DNA of 64,000 nucleotides from Lachnospiraceae bacterium. GTDB lineage: Bacteria; Bacillota; Clostridia; Lachnospirales; Lachnospiraceae. A program made the position numbers and the translations under genes. The stretch lies in contig JALCKY010000003.1 in assembly GCA_022647575.1 (NCBI GenBank), forward strand, positions 62,001 through 126,000, read 5' to 3'. Numbering within the stretch: the stretch's first letter is position 1; the number at the start of each line of letters is the position of its first letter. Below are positions 62,528 through 64,000 of the stretch, in pieces. Below the pieces are notes generated by a model. That model made no database searches. It was given only the letters and a program-made list of their open reading frames with translations, and was not told the DNA's origin.

Positions 62528-63415
62528 TTACTTTTTCAGAGAAGCAGACTTCTCGATTTCCTTCAACTCATCAATTGAAAATGAATATTTCTTTTCGCAG
62601 AAGCCGCACGAGAGCGTGACTTCCTTTCCGTCCGCGATCATGGAATCCAGCTCCTTTTTCCCGATGGCAATCAGTGCCTTCGTCACCCGCTCCCGGCTGC
62701 AGTCGCAGTGGAAACGGACCGGCATCTTCTCATGGATCACCGGCTGCTGATCCCCGAGGATTTCCTGCAGGATGGATTCGGGCGTACCTCCGTTTTTCAA
62801 AAGATCCGTCACGGATTTGATTCCCTTCATTTTTGCTTCCAGACGGTCGATGCATTCCGCCGGCGCATCCGGCATCAGCTGGATAATGAATCCGCCGGCC
62901 TCACGCACCGTATTGTCGTGATTCATCAGAACACCCAGCCCGACTACCGACGGGGTCTGTTCACTGGAAGCAAAATAATAAGTGAGGTCATCTGCGATTT
63001 CCCCGGTCTGGATTTCAACCTCGCCGATATAGGGATCCTTCAGGCCGATGTCCCGGATCACCCGCAGCGTGCCGTGTCCGACCGCGCCGCCCACATCCAG
63101 TTTTCCCTGCGGGCTCGGCGGCAGCATCACGTCCGGGTTTTTCACATATCCTTTGACGTCCCCGTCAGAGCGTGCCGTCACGGTGATTCCGCCGATCGGG
63201 CCGTCCCCGTCGAAAGTAATCGTCAGGACATCCTTTTCCCCCTTCATCATGGCACCCATCATTCCGCCTGCCGTCAACGCCCTTCCCAAGGCTGCCGCAG
63301 CAACCGGACTCAGGCCGTGGACCCTTCTGCCCTCTTCTGCCATTTCCCTTGTCGTTGCCGCAAAGGCACGGATATGCTCTTCCGCCGCTGTTGCGCGGAC
63401 CATATAGTCGCTCAT
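62528..63415 (-). CDS. hslO: Redox-regulated chaperone Hsp33
   Basis: 295 residues from MSDYMVRATAAEEHIRAF; CAGGAGG lies upstream, while the frame open further upstream is low-complexity. Under oxidative stress its zinc-binding Cys form disulphides and turn it into a holdase. The four Cys are present at the C-terminus as CDC and CGFC. Motifs GRALTAGGMMGAM and EILGDQQP are typical. Useful to an anaerobe exposed to oxidants. It lies downstream of a radical SAM gene. Confidence 0.96.
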   Translation of the reverse strand: MSDYMVRATAAEEHIRAFAATTREMAEEGRRVHGLSPVAAAALGRALTAGGMMGAMMKGEKDVLTITFDGDGPIGGITVTARSDGDVKGYVKNPDVMLPPSPQGKLDVGGAVGHGTLRVIRDIGLKDPYIGEVEIQTGEIADDLTYYFASSEQTPSVVGLGVLMNHDNTVREAGGFIIQLMPDAPAECIDRLEAKMKGIKSVTDLLKNGGTPESILQEILGDQQPVIHEKMPVRFHCDCSRERVTKALIAIGKKELDSMIADGKEVTLSCGFCEKKYSFSIDELKEIEKSASLKK

Positions 63416-63526
63416 AAAAACCTCCTGACTGCTGATTGAAATTTTATGTTCTGCCGGTTCCTCCGGTTCTGCCCGGCCGGCAGGTTCTGCCGGTTCCGCG
63501 TTTCCCCCGGTTCGCATCTTCCGTCT

Positions 63527-64000
63527 TCAGATGCCTTCTCCGTCGAACGCGGGAATGAAGCTTTCCTTAGCCGTCCCGCCGCTCTGATAGTAGGCATTTT
63601 CCACGCCGAGATCGATGGCATAGCTGAGCACTTTGTCGTACTCCCGCTTCGTGACTTTCCTTGCCAGCTCCGGATAATCCTTTCCGATTCCTTCCATCGG
63701 CGTATACTGGTTCATGATGCTGATGAAAATCCTGCTGCCGTAGCTCTCATGCAGATAGCGGATAATGTCTTCCGAATCTTTCGTATGTCCCGGCAGGATC
63801 ATGTGACGGACGATCACGCCCTTCTGCATGATTCCGTCGGAATTGAATTCCGGTTCTCCCGCGATCCGCACCATTTCCCCGATGGCCCTGCACGCCGTCT
63901 CAAAATAATCCGGTGCGCCGGCATACCTTTCCGCAATCTTCGGATCACGGAATTTCAGATCCGGCAGGAAAATGTCCGCCGTTCCTTCCAGCATCGAGAT
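63527..64000 (-). CDS. Radical SAM protein, pyruvate formate-lyase activase-like (3' part)
   Basis: The gene is cut by the right edge; 157 C-terminal residues are visible and the frame is still open at base 64000, so the ATG at 63992-63994 is internal. The segment DIFLPDLKFRDPKIAERYAG, then VIVRHMILPGHTKDSEDI and ISIMNQYTP, resembles the uncharacterised PflA-like family COG1313. The CxxxCxxC cluster motif would be beyond the edge. Substrate unknown. Confidence 0.8.
   Translation of the reverse strand: MSMLEGTADIFLPDLKFRDPKIAERYAGAPDYFETACRAIGEMVRIAGEPEFNSDGIMQKGVIVRHMILPGHTKDSEDIIRYLHESYGSRIFISIMNQYTPMEGIGKDYPELARKVTKREYDKVLSYAIDLGVENAYYQSGGTAKESFIPAFDGEGI

Overview
The window reads as chromosomal core DNA of a low-to-mid-GC Gram-positive anaerobe of the Bacillota, class Clostridia. 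A Lachnospiraceae-like organism is most likely. Reasons: consensus sigma-A promoters (TTGACA/TATAAT) and AGGAGG ribosome binding sites; rubredoxin; Feo iron uptake with a FeoB-associated Cys-rich peptide; a CWB2 surface protein; a Nif11-type peptide; and a rpmG-secE-nusG-rplKAJL-rpoBC-str gene order. No lineage marker was searched, so the family is an inference. Nearly all genes lie on the minus strand. I saw no insertion sequence, prophage, CRISPR array or rRNA operon.

Layout. (1) 1-1.6 kb: the end of a plus-strand methyltransferase gene, then mntP and an SH3 lipoprotein gene. (2) 1.6-22.6 kb, read right to left: rpmG-secE-nusG-rplK-rplA, the L10 leader with rplJ-rplL, then rpoB-rpoC. A three-gene MacAB-type ABC exporter operon follows, sitting between rpoC and the str operon (rpsL-rpsG-fusA-tuf), where it is not expected. 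Each block has a recognisable promoter, except that the exporter promoter has a poor -35 box covered by 11-bp-phased repeats. (3) 22.6-25.1 kb: rubredoxin, lysS and greA, with a perfect consensus promoter before greA. (4) 25.2-38.8 kb: a tight run of thirteen minus-strand genes (cvfB-feoA-feoB-membrane protein-dnaE-pfkA-SpoU methyltransferase-patatin-argF-membrane protein-birA-small protein-dus), many with overlapping stop and start codons. (5) 39-53 kb: accessory and mixed genes: FeoB-associated peptide, zinc-ribbon membrane protein, acyl-ACP thioesterase, tRNA-Gln(CTG), CDF efflux pump, pncB, a PPK2 kinase with a lysine-rich tail, a GH-like CWB2 surface protein, recQ, DUF4428, azlCD with a TetR gene, and a cytidylate-kinase-like gene. 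(6) 53.1-60.5 kb: the Clostridia/Bacilli housekeeping cluster PLP decarboxylase-nucleotide kinase-holB-ricT-trmN-rsmI, headed by an OmpR-type two-component system. (7) 60.5-64 kb: a divergent Nif11-type peptide gene, SAM-riboswitch-controlled metK, hslO and a truncated radical SAM gene.

The best candidate for something undescribed is at 60.5-60.9 kb. A sensor kinase with a very short external loop and its response regulator are transcribed away from an orphan Nif11-type precursor. The shared 120-bp gap carries a perfect 10-bp direct repeat with an 11-bp period, at the place where the kinase operon lacks a -35 box. The exporter operon at 6.4-11 kb shows the same design with a different repeat. 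Other oddities are a PPK2 with a histone-like tail, a 894-residue exporter adaptor with an unknown inserted domain, and a His-rich FeoB.
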